Source: Amyelois transitella
Taxonomy: Eukaryota; Arthropoda; Insecta; Lepidoptera; Pyralidae
NCBI RefSeq assembly: GCF_032362555.1
Contig: NC_083510.1
Coordinates: 5,855,501-5,919,500, forward strand
Length of the DNA: 64,000 nucleotides
Reading direction: 5' to 3'
The translations under genes were made by a program, and so were the position numbers. The notes under the pieces are model-generated. The model was not told where the DNA came from, did no database searches, and saw only the letters and a list, made by a program, of their open reading frames with translations. Positions 1 to 10,553 of the stretch are shown piece by piece. Positions within the stretch are counted from its first letter, which is position 1. Each line of letters opens with the position of its first letter.

Positions 1-3000
1 TGGCATTCCCTGGCCAATCGGGTACCGGCTGGGGTTCGAAGGTAGCTACCGTGCCGTACTCTTCCGCCAGGCGCGCCAAGATATAACGAGCCATCCACAG
101 GTCGTCCGCTGCCCGAATACCTGGGTTTGGACCGACCTAAAATTTTTATGTCGACATCAATGTGTTTGGAAAATTTTGGTAAATAATTTAGATCACTAAG
201 ATGTATTTAATGATAATGTCATATACTTCCTATAGTACAGTCAAAGACTCGCTGCCCGCGGGGCCATAAAACTTCGGTGCGCTAGGGCGAGGGACATGCG
301 ATGAGTCACTTATCGATAACAGTATATCGATACCTACGTGCGCTTGAGCACGGTAATTAACTTTGGCTTATTTTACTTTTTCACAACATAAATATCTACA
401 CAATGTTTGCGTCGCGCGTGGGGCATAACTATGCCTGCCGTAAGGCCTGTAAGTGCGATAGAGAACGCGGCAGGCGGCGTCTAACTTCCACGTTTTATGG
501 CCCCGCGAGGCAGTGAGTCTTTGACTCTACTACAGTGGATACTTTAGCGAAGAAACAGTAGGTAGTAGATTTAAAAAAGTAGTGTTTTATATCTAAACAG
601 GTTACATTCTATGATTATATTCACTCATAATTTGTTGTCAATACTTCTCTTTCGATCATGTTTACATAACTAAGTACCTAAATCTTTAATTATGTTGTAG
701 GACTTCTTCTAGGACAAAAGCGTTTTTATTAAAAAAATAAAAGTAAAGTAATTCATGACGAGACATTGGAAAAACGAGGCAAAGTCGAAGCTTCCCAGGT
801 AATTGAAAAAAAGGACAAAGCATTAGCTAAGTTATATATTTACTAAACAGGGCTATTTTAAGCGGGACACATCATTCTTTTTTGTAAGACACGTAACAAA
901 TAAATTAGGAAAACAAAAGAAAATCTTAAAGCACGCTTAATTCCAGAATATTTTTAAGAATTCTACAAATGTAAATATAACACAACGATATTATCAACAA
1001 TTAAAACTTAAAGGTAAAACTTCCTAAAAGAATGTTAGTATCAGTTTGCTAGAAGCTTGCGTTAAAATTCATGAAACAATTTTCGTTTGAGTGTTTTAAA
1101 GCTCGAATTTAACAAAAAGTAATTGTTTCATATTATTTTGTGCCCTTTTACGTTGTTTTATAAACGGAACTGCTACCGGGTTGCGCAATTTGGAGCGTGC
1201 AAAACTTTGTGGAAAATGCTTGACATTAAAGAATGGAACGAGTTTCTAGTTGCAGGAAACAATTCATTTTCTATATGCGAATAGATTTATCTGAATTTTA
1301 CACTTTTCAAACAAACAAACAAACTTTTCACTAGAATTCTTACTTAGCTTCATACAATTTGACGTCGATCATAAAAGAGCGTATTAATTAACTTTACATG
1401 AAGCATGCAGGGCAGACCCTTTAAATCCGGCTCTGAACGATCGATACCTAAAAGTGAAACTACCTCTTTTAATAATTTTGGTTACTTACTAAATATGACT
1501 GTTCTATTAGCTGTGAGTTGTTATTGTTATTATAGTTGTTATAGTTGAAATGCCTACTTTCATGCTAACATTATAATATATACGCGATAGAAAGACAGTC
1601 TATCATTTGTCCGTCTGTAACATTTTCACTGCTAAACTCCGGTCTTGTCAAGTAGGTAATATGTGAAGCTCTTTTTCTTGAAAACCACACGGCATGGGGG
1701 AATAACAGAAACTATATACAGATTTACACGGGCGTAATTACGCCGCTAGTCGACTATATCACAAGGACGTATACAATATTGAATATTCAAATCGAACAGT
1801 TGCTGGAATGAATTAACAAAACCCAATTATATTTCCGCGAACTACTAATACATGGTCAAATATTATAGTATGTACCTGAAAATTCCATTGTGATGGCGTT
1901 GTTCCTGGATTTATCCCATTCAAACCTATTCCGGCGTAAAGGCAACATCTGTTGGAAATTGTTTAATTTAGATAATTAATGAAGGATTCACGTATTGGGC
2001 ATTACTGTAGGTAACTTAACTACTTGGTTACCCTACTTATTTTCTTTACTTTAGTTTTGGGTTTCAAATTAATTTCTCTCTCATCTTTGCATATTCACAT
2101 TATTCACAGTTGCACCCTCCACCACTTTACGTTGGGAGGCTTGTGTCCTACAATGTCCTATGAACACTTTTGATTTTAACTTTATCGCTTATAACGGTGT
2201 TTGAAATGTAATTACTTTATTTAAAATAAATTCGCACCAAATACCTCAAAATATTATTAAAATCAGTAACAATAAATTTTACCTTTTCGACCTTATAGTC
2301 ATAAAGAACGAAACGCGCAACTCCCAAATGCATTTAAATTACCTGTAAAATGCCTCCATGAGGTCCCTGGCTACGATTTTATTGGCCCCGATTGCGCAGT
2401 AGTAAGGCCCAGGCGGGGCGGGGAACCCCCCTGCGGGCCAGCCCAGTGGACGCCCGTCAGTGGTGGTCAGGAAGAATTCCTGATTGAATCCAAACCAGGG
2501 CTCCTCTACTTCAGCCTTCTCCGTGAGCATCACGCAGTTCTTGCGGTAATTTGATGCTGATAGTGTAATTAAGAGTTACGATTAATATCTATACAAATAA
2601 TAAATCTGTAGAAGGGTCAATTCTGTACATTGAAAATATTAAAAAAAAAAAAATAGCAAGGGGTGTTACTGGATCGATACCAAAGCCAAATATGTGATTA
2701 AAAAATTTTTTGTCAGTATGTATGTTCAGGCGTCAAGTGAAAACTAACTGTTCAATTTCGATGAAACTTGGTATAATTATACCTTATTATCCTGGGCATA
2801 AAATGGGATAGCTACTTTTTATCCTGGAAAAACACGTAAAAATCTTAATTTTTCAGTTTATGGGATCTTCTCTTACTAAAACATCGAAACATGCTAGGCG
2901 AAGCCTAGCCGTATTTGGGTCCGATAGATATTTATAAGATGTTATTGTCAGAGATACTCAAAATGGAGAAATAAACCTTCCACGCGAAGACCGACATCCG

Positions 3001-5783
3001 CGCGGACGGAGTCGTGGGCGGAAGCTAGTTATGGAATAAAACTGAAAAATACATAAGTAACTACCTGCCTTACGGGGTTGGTAGACCTAATAATCTCGGA
3101 AAAGGTTCCGAGGATAACTTTGAAAATGGCTTTTTGATGGAACTGTGATTGAGACAATGAGAAGACAGCCTATTCTATTTAAGTCGATACTCTAAGCGCA
3201 AAATAGAACTTTTTTATCGTGCAAATTTTTTTAATTAGCTTTATTTCCGTGAGATTCACTCATCCAGTTGTTTGTACATAGTACCGGCTTTAAGAACTTT
3301 TTGAATGAATAAGTTTATTATCTCTTTTTATGAGCCTATAAAATATTACGACTCATGAGATAGTCACGGCTTTGATGAGATAATTTCATTACAATGTTTC
3401 CTTAATAGATTTGTAATAAAATAGTTTTCTTCTCGAATAAATTTAGATAATATTGTATCATATAGTAATTAATAACACAACCTGTGCATTGTGCCTGGCA
3501 GACTATCTCCAGCGCTACTTACTTATTATTCAGCATCAGAAGACTCTCAGGAGTTCTTTTACACATTAATAATTACATTTGCTTAAATAATAATACAAGT
3601 AATTATACATCATATCTTATTATAGAATATTTTCTCCAACATTTAGAAACCATTTCTACACTTGAAATTCAATATTTTCAAAAAATGACCTACTATACTG
3701 ACCTACTATAAAACGCTACGCATAAATGTAGCTCATAAAATATACTTAGCAATTTCATAAGCCTTAAGTTGCACCCATCTACAACTTCAGGAAAGCAATT
3801 TGAACTTACACATTTAGTGTGGAAATCATAAGACTAAAATAAATCTTTGAAAATTAAGTAGATATTATGGTTATTTTTAAATTATTTAAGCAGTAATTTG
3901 AAATACCTAGGTAAATTTCTTTTGTGCACGTTATTTAAATTGTTCATTTCTACGGGTAAGTTTCCATAGAGCAATAAAGCTTATAACTTCTGCCGAGTTT
4001 CAATGGAAATTAGTTCCAAAATTATTTGAAAACTCAAACTCATTCCGTGGTTCAACTGCACTGAACTAACATACTTGTTACACTCACTGAGAATGTCAGG
4101 ACAACCTTACTTTATATCAGTCTTATTCATATTTCTTAGTCTTATTCAGTTATCGTGACATTTTGTAACATTATAGTAATTAATATTAACACGTCCTAGG
4201 AAACAGAGTATGAATATGGATGAAGCGAAGGAAGTATGCAGAGATCGTGGCAAGTGGAACGATGTAGTCTCTGCCTACCCCTCCGGGAAAGAGGGGTGAC
4301 TTTATGTATGTATGTATATACGTCCTAGAGAGGCCTTGTCGTCCACCACAAACTTAAGGTGGGAAAAATCAGATAATTGTACCCTTTTAATAAATTTGTT
4401 TCATTAATAAATACTTACGAGTTGGTTGGTAATTATGAGCATATGTATCAGCCAAAACCATAATGTGGCTGCCTCGTCGAAACGGATCGTGGTAAATCTT
4501 TTCTGGGAAAATAAACGTGTCCGAATTATCAGCGGACGCCTGCCCGGTATTACTGCCGTCAAAGTACCAAATTGGAAGATCTGAAATAAAGATTAAGGAC
4601 TTATACAGATATATATAATTTGTAATTTTATTAGGTGACTGACTGATCTGGCTAGCCATTCTGTAGATTATTTTGGAAAAAAAAATGTCATTGATTTACT
4701 GCAGCCTCAGATGGTGCAGGCCGAAGAAATCCAGGCACTATATGCGAGGCAATGGACTTAATCTGATTATATAAATATGCAGGGATATATGTAGATATTG
4801 GAAAAGCGAACCATGGAGTTTGAAGTAGTTGTAGTCTAGTAGTAACTATTCCTCATCATTCGTTTATCCTACTAATGGTTTAAGGACATAATGAGGACAT
4901 TTCCTCTTCCGATAAGAATTAACTGTATATAACGTATTCATGTTAACGTGTTCGTAGGCTAAACGATTCTCAAAAAACAGATTCAAAACGGTTTTGCTTA
5001 ACGTCACTATGAAGTACCAAAAGCTACCTAAGTAACAACTCGAGAAATACAACTATATAGCCTTTTTATTCAATAAAAGAAGTAGATATATTAGTAACTA
5101 CTATCAAAAACTTTTAACATTGCGTCCTAGCTGATCTTTAAACCACAAAGACAAGAATGATTGTTACTGACAGCGAGGTTTAAAACCTCGTCACTTACAA
5201 TCACTCTTATTATATTTTCGAATATTTTCCTCGTTACCTACACAACAGACCCATAATATATAAGGATGTTTGCGCAAAACTTTTCAAATAAAATATAATT
5301 ATGTTTTGAACTGTCGAAGGAAGTCATGAAGCGTGTCCCATTATGGTTTCTGTCAGTAGTTTAAACAACGAGTAAACATAATTTTTCCGTAGTCAACGTC
5401 ATCCGGCTTACTTTCAACGGAATGTAAATAACCTACTTAAAAATATGAAATGTAATTAGATTAAGTAATATGTGATTTTTCTATTTTGTATTCAAATATT
5501 TTAGTCATTTTTATTCATTTGAAAATAAAAACAAAAATACTTAATATAAAAACAATGTAATCGAAGAAGTAATCAAAGAGTATAAAGAACACAAGTATCT
5601 TTTAAAGATATACCTACCTTTATGGCTTTTAGGAACAAAATCGAATGTTCTGTCTTTAGATCTGAGGTTTATGCCTGTTCCATCTACCCATACGTAGCTT
5701 GCGAGGATCGCTTCACAAGGTACCTCCAGGTCTTCATACTTCCGCATAGCAGCCTTGTTCAGGGCAATAGGTGTGGAATTCAT
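1..5783 (-). CDS. Glutamine synthetase-like protein, probably catalytically inactive; 3' part off the left edge
   Basis: Five exons were assembled from homology and splice sites: 5618-5783 (ATG at 5783-5781), 4419-4580, 2343-2556, 1876-1948 and 1-136. All junctions are GT-AG and all phases agree, giving 250 residues before the edge. Visible landmarks are VWVDGTG near residue 32, FDGSNTGQ at 62-69, DPFRR at 87-91, PWFGF at 129-133, GPYYC at 159-163 and LWMARYIL at 218-225. Length and spacing match the animal cytosolic enzyme so closely that residue numbers coincide with human GS. Normal GS makes glutamine from glutamate, ammonia and ATP and binds metal through Glu134, Glu136, Glu196 and Glu203. 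Here these are Asn134, Glu136, Gly196 and Asn203. Asp63 is kept. Intact reading frame and splice sites argue against a plain pseudogene, so a non-enzymatic paralog (compare lens lengsin) is the likeliest reading. The last exons, with further catalytic residues, are not visible. Its ATG lies 668 bp from that of the divergent protease homolog gene. Confidence 0.9.
239..526. mobile_element. MITE-like DNA transposon remnant with about 34-bp terminal inverted repeats
   Basis: The left end, starting AGTCAAAGACTCGCTGCC, is repeated inverted at the right end, which finishes GGCAGTGAGTCTTTGACT. Similarity runs about 34 bp and includes GCGGGGCCATAAAA, with a few differences. The 220-bp interior has no coding potential. 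This is the structure of a non-autonomous cut-and-paste element, sitting in the last visible intron of the glutamine synthetase-like gene. No clear target-site duplication was found and the family is not assigned. Confidence 0.7.
2647..3030. repeat. Interspersed repeat ending in a GTCGTGGGCGGAAGCTAGT-type tail
   Basis: The block contains TTCGATGAAACTTGGTATAA-like text and ends with ACATCCGCGCGGACGGAG followed by GTCGTGGGCGGAAGCTAGT. Endings of this kind recur throughout lepidopteran genomes, and a related tail is seen in this window near 47040-47065. It lies in the second intron of the glutamine synthetase-like gene. It has no coding potential and its class is uncertain. Confidence 0.55.
4196..4318 (+). 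mobile_element. RTE-type non-LTR retrotransposon 3' tail
   Basis: The sequence ATGAATATGGATGAAGCGAA onward encodes the same C-terminal peptide ([16 protein letters not shown]) as the longer copy at 50841-51215, and then ends in a TATG microsatellite. Only the last coding residues and the tail remain. It lies in the second intron of the glutamine synthetase-like gene. Confidence 0.7.
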
Positions 5784-6451
5784 GATTACGGTTGTTTTGC
5801 CTAAATTTAATGCAAAATTGCAATAAGTATACAGTTCTAATGCAGTATTGTCACAGTTTTACAATAGTATGCAAAAGAAGTATGCAAAGTTCGAATATAA
5901 TTTTTAATGTAAAAATTTACCTTCTATTTGTTTAATTATCTATAACTTTAAATTTGTGTAAGACAAAAATTTTGTTAAACTAAAAGTCGCAAAAAGACAG
6001 AAGTGTCACATCTGTCATAAATAAATACCTACCTATACTTTTTCGGAGTTTCTTATCTTTTATCAAAGTCATGAAAAAGTTTTTACTAAGTAATTTTAAA
6101 TCCTTCAATTTAGATTGAATCAATGAGTAAGCACCCTCGATTTCTTTTAAGTTTAATATAAAAATAAGCTTGTTATCATGTCCACCAATCTTTTAATTAA
6201 TAATATATATAAAATTTCAATTTATGTACCTAAACTTTTAGAAATGGTAATGTTTAAAAACTTTTTTTAATATCTCCTGAAAATATGGTATGAAACTAAT
6301 GTCCAAAATAAGGTTTAAATACTCTATAATTTAAGAACTTCTTGTCATTTTTATATCATAACAATACTTTTAATATAATGTAATAAAATTTGTCTTGTGA
6401 TATTTTTCTATTTATTTTCTTGGTTATTACATCTGGATATAAAAATTAAAC
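5784..6451. promoter_or_regulatory. Short head-to-head intergenic region with candidate divergent promoters
   Basis: This 668-bp AT-rich gap separates the start codons of the minus-strand glutamine synthetase-like gene and the plus-strand protease homolog gene. Promoters and 5' leaders of both could lie here. No TATA box or initiator stands out. On the minus strand an AG preceded by a T-rich run about 25 bp upstream of the glutamine synthetase-like ATG could be a splice acceptor, so that gene may have an extra 5' exon. The function is inferred from layout only. Confidence 0.35.
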
Positions 6452-9400
6452 ATGGTTGTTTTCTGCACGGTTATGAGAAACAATTTTATAATAATGATCA
6501 CAATTTTATCAGTAAATAGTTTGCCAAGTGAGAGCTTTAAACGACGCAAACGCGGAATTTTTGTACCTGAACCAAGATCCCTTACAAGTAATCGCACTGA
6601 AAGTACAAACATGGGACTAATTCCAACTGAAGTTTCTGCTACGGAGACAAGTAAAAAGTGGCGAGTTGGGAGAGTAAGCCGAAAGCAATATGAAATAGTC
6701 AACATGATATGGAGGAAAACAAAAGTATTTTTAGATACAGAGACTACTACATCTTCTTTGATCAAAGATATCAAAACATATTTAACACCACGACCGACCA
6801 AAAGAAATACTGAAATATTCCACCGCAACAAACCGACAGAAAGTTATATAGAATTTTATTATTTAGATGAGATTGATAAACCTGTTGATATCGAAAAAAA
6901 TCGTTCAGTACATTTAAATGTTGAATACATAAAAAATCGACCAAAATTATCCATTAAAAATTCTGAAAATTTCAAATCCATAGTAACTGGCTCTCCGTTT
7001 TTGGCATTTCACGTGAATGCTCCTTCTCAAAAGACAAAAATAACAAAATCCCCAAAAACCTCAACCATGCTCTTAAATAAGCAGACAAGCTCCATTCAAG
7101 ATCAAGATAATACACGTAGGCTAAGTTACCCTTTTATTACTCTAAAGACAAGTTATAAAAATAACGATCATTTTTTATTGTGGAATAAATTTATTAATGA
7201 ATATAGCTCTACTAAACAAAATCTAAGAAGCCAAACACTGATTGATTTCAGAGGCGAAACATGTCCTCTCACAACACAGCCTGTTACCCAAAGTCCTATA
7301 TTAAATATAAGAAATGACGTCGTCAATACTGAAAGTATTGATATTAATTTACCTACAACAATTTATGATAAGATAAAATTTTTCGAAATATATGATCAGC
7401 AAACTAAGAAAACCAAAAAAACATATAGTGATCATCCTAAAATTATCAGTAAAAATGAAGTTAATAACCTTGATGATAGACCCAATTCCGCCAAAATTTT
7501 ACTTGAACATGTAAATGTAAATATTGGCCACCACGATGGTATTCGTAATATTAAAACAAAAAAACATGTTAACAAGAATGAATATGATCACCTTGACTAT
7601 TTCGCACAGATGAAATTTAATACAACATCACCCTACACTAGAGCTAATGAAGAAACCAAACATGATATCTATGCCCAAGAAAGCAAGGTAGCTTCGTGGT
7701 CTGATTATCCTTTCGTGGCAGTTTATATAAATGAGCCCTTTCAGGTTTGTTTCTTTATTAATTTATATATTTGTAAGAACATTTTTACTCATAATTATAT
7801 CTTGCACGTAACATCCTACATTAAAGCAAGGCTTAATAAAAAAACTAAACAGATTTAGCTGAAAATTTACATACATGAAGAGTCAATAATACTTATTTAA
7901 GTGGTATTTTTTTACCTCGATATCGGTTAGGCAAAATCTGTCCTATCTTCATCCTCATTTATCAGCTTTAAACTTTAAATTTACCCCAGAAAGTAGCGAC
8001 GTTAACCGTCGTTTTACACGAGTAAGGACAGCTGGCATACGATAATCTGTCGTATACAATATATAAAATAATAGTTTTTTTATTTTCCAGGTACTATGTG
8101 ACGCAGCAGCAATAAGCCAGCACTGGTTGGTCACGGCTGGATCTTGTCTTTCAAGGCAACATCGTACTGGTTTCACGTCTGATGGTCGGTCAGCATATGT
8201 CACATATTGTGGAGCAGCCTGGAGACAGCCAGAAAGAATAGCCTATGTGAAGTATACGCTTGTACATCCTAAATATAACCCGCGAGTAAGGAGTAGACAG
8301 TTTGTTTATAATATCGGTATGAACTATTCTATATTAACATAATTAATCATCAAAAACATACATATACACGCCAATTTTCTGAAGGATTAGGCTGAGACAA
8401 CACTTGCCCACTGCCTGCGTACTTCTTTCGCTTCTACTATAATCTTATTTTACAAGCTCTTTTTATACATGCTTGTTGGTCTATCGTAGGTACCTCTTGA
8501 ACTGATCATTCGCCAGGACGTCCTTGATTTGACCAAAGTATGTTGGTCTGGCCTTTCCCATTCACCCTCTCCGTTTATATTTGTTTATTCAACCTGTTTT
8601 TATTCATCCTCTCTAAATGACCGAACTTGTAATAATTTTTTCATTCCAAATAATTCATAATGTATTAATCTCATCTGTATGTATTTCTATATTAAGTGAT
8701 AGTAGGATAATTGTGGAGTTGACATTGTTGACGGAAATGTTCCAGTGCAGTTTGTTATCGCTTCTTCTACACTGACGCTTCTGCTGGGGCACAGTAAACT
8801 TAGTTTCAAGTAATTTATTTGACGTCAACCAACTTTGTGAAACCAAGATCTGATCTGATCAAATTTTAAGTGACACTGAAGTGTCCCATAATAATGAATA
8901 AAAGTTTTGAATACAGGTCTTATTCAAGTCGTAGGCTCCTTGATGTCTGCATGTCCAGGGTGGGCTCCGATTACATTGATGTCTCATCACTTTACTAGTT
9001 TAGATGGATCTACGGCTTCTGCTGTTGGATGGGGCTTAGACAGGTTAGAATATAAACACATACCATACATAAATCACGCGTCTTTGTCAGACTGGTAGGC
9101 ACTTAGGCAGAGATTACATCTTTCCACTTGCCACGATCACTGCATACTTCTTTCGCTTCATACACATTCATGACTCTCTTCGTAAAAGTTCATCATCAAT
9201 ATCTTCATTATCATCACAAATTTATTCAGGTTTTATTCTCAATTTAAGACTTGTTTGAATATTTAGATATGCTGCCAAATACCCAGACGCAGAAATTCCG
9301 ACACACCCTTTAATGGTATACAAAGGGTCAATTCATTCCGATCATTGTCCAGGAAATGTTGGGTACTAGTAAGTGTTGTGTTTCGTTATTCTTTTAATCA

Positions 9401-10487
9401 AAGTTTCACAATCAAATTACGTTAGTGGTAATCAAGTTGATAAGGTTCCCGATAAAAATGCGTGGTGCGTATAGAGGCGCAGATCCAAATCCCACCTTTT
9501 TTGATATATGTACATTACGAGCAGTTTGAGTGCTGTATACTCTTTCGGTGTAAGAAAACATATCACTCCATAAATTTCTTTAATTATTTTAAAGTAATTA
9601 ATCTGTTTACGTTTTTTAGTATTTAAGATAGCATCTTCGAATAATTCCTTTGATAACATAATCTTGATTACAGCGAAGCGAAAAAAGTTGAAACGTTAAA
9701 TGTTATAAAAAATGTGTACTGCCTTTCACTGCCGCCTTATAAAAAGGAGGAAACTGACCCTGTTCATGGTAGCCTTCTTTTAATTGGTGGAAAACTGATA
9801 GCGCTTTATTTACAGGTAACGATCCGTAAAAATTATTTATTAACCATAATTAATAAGTTAAATTGCGAGAATAGCTTATATTCACAATACTCAAGAACCA
9901 CGGAATTGAGATAGTAGCAGGAATTGTAAATAAGTTATTTACAATTCCTGCTACTATCTCAATTCTGTGGTTTAGTCTAGTAGTAAATAAAAGTAAGTGT
10001 AAGCAATGGCAGGGAATGGTTTAAGAAAATCTGCATTTGAGTTATTTTAAATAACTCAAATGCAGATTTTCTTAAACCATTCCCTCGATTCAAATATGCT
10101 TACACTTACTTTTATTTACTACTAGACTAGGTCAAAAACCACTTTGTCAATTATTTGCGTTTTAATAATATTAAATATAATAGTGTCTAAAAAAATTGCA
10201 AGAACTGACCATTCGGACTTAGCATTCAGATTTACTTACCGAGTTTATTTTATAAGTCAAATATTCCAGTTAATTAATATTTAACTTACATTTTTTAATG
10301 TTCTCGTCGATATACTTACCTTTGTACTTCGCTAAGCTTTTTCTTTTTAATTAAATGCCTCCAGGAAGAACGTCGCGGTTGGGGGGAACAGTCGGCGCAG
10401 TACACGGCTGTTTGGCAACTCATCCCTTGGGTCCTGGAGGTGGCTAGGGAGCCCGAAGATATCGACGCCTTCACTGCCGACATCTGA
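6452..10487 (+). CDS. Secreted non-catalytic serine protease homolog (S1 family) with a long N-terminal extension
   Basis: Six exons join in phase: 6452-7744, 8091-8316, 8917-9043, 9267-9368, 9674-9815 and 10365-10487 (TGA). The product has 670 residues. Met8 (6473) begins a better signal peptide (hydrophobic NNFIIMITILSV) than Met1. Residues about 25-418 form a polar Lys/Asn/Thr-rich, probably disordered extension of no known family. The chymotrypsin fold begins near YPFVAVYI (about 419) and includes WLVTAGSC at 443-450 and SAVGWG near 541. Catalytic His is Ser449 (AGSC instead of AAHC), catalytic Asp is Asn505 (YNIGL), and the GDSGGP segment is DPVHGS at 611-616, putting Val613 at the Ser position. 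It therefore cannot act as a protease; such homologs usually serve as cofactors or binding proteins outside the cell. The gene is divergent from the glutamine synthetase-like gene and convergent with the trypsin-type gene, with which it shares two intron positions. The acceptor of exon 4 is the weakest splice call. Confidence 0.87.
8388..8640 (-). mobile_element. Decayed RTE-type non-LTR retrotransposon fragment
   Basis: Read against 50880-51110, the order of blocks is the same: a CTTCTTTCGCTTC segment, CAGGACGTCCTTGATTTGA, TTGGTCTGGCCTTTCC and TTCATCCTCTCTAAATGACC. There are many substitutions and no open frame. It lies in intron 2 of the protease homolog gene. Confidence 0.65.
9075..9190 (-). 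mobile_element. RTE-type retrotransposon 3' end fragment
   Basis: CTTTCCACTTGCCACGATCA and the following CATACTTCTTTCGCTTCAT match the 3' end of the copy at 50820-51345. The fragment lies in intron 3 of the protease homolog gene, close after its donor site. Confidence 0.65.
9896..9972. repeat. Near-perfect palindrome, about 38-bp arms, no loop
   Basis: The left arm GGAATTGAGATAGTAGCAGG and onward is followed directly by its reverse complement, centred at G9934, with about two mismatches near the ends (CCACGG against CTGTGG). It lies in the last intron of the protease homolog gene, immediately before a second, larger palindrome. Transcribed, it would form a long hairpin. Confidence 0.85.
9974..10128. 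repeat. Large foldback palindrome, about 75-bp arms
   Basis: The outer arms AGTCTAGTAGTAAATAAAAG and its complement enclose a short unmatched part, then inner arms from AGGGAATGGTTTAAGAAAAT into a centre at TTATTTTAAATAA. The terminal AGTCTAG/CTAGACT ends suggest a foldback transposable element. It lies one base after the preceding palindrome. Confidence 0.85.
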
Positions 10488-10547
10488 ATTTCCGGACCCG
10501 ATATTTTTGACTTTTTTTTCTATGTTCGTATTCTAAAAAGTTTTTGT

Positions 10548-10553
10548 ATTAAA
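10548..10553 (+). terminator. Candidate polyadenylation signal ATTAAA for the protease homolog gene
   Basis: ATTAAA lies about 60 bases after the TGA at 10485-10487. It is the nearest recognisable signal, and the match is to a common variant of AATAAA. Confidence 0.45.

Noticed and set aside
6427..6831. 134-residue minus-strand open frame
   Set aside because: It overlaps in antisense the first exon of the protease homolog, which continues open for 1.3 kb and splices in phase to protease-like exons.
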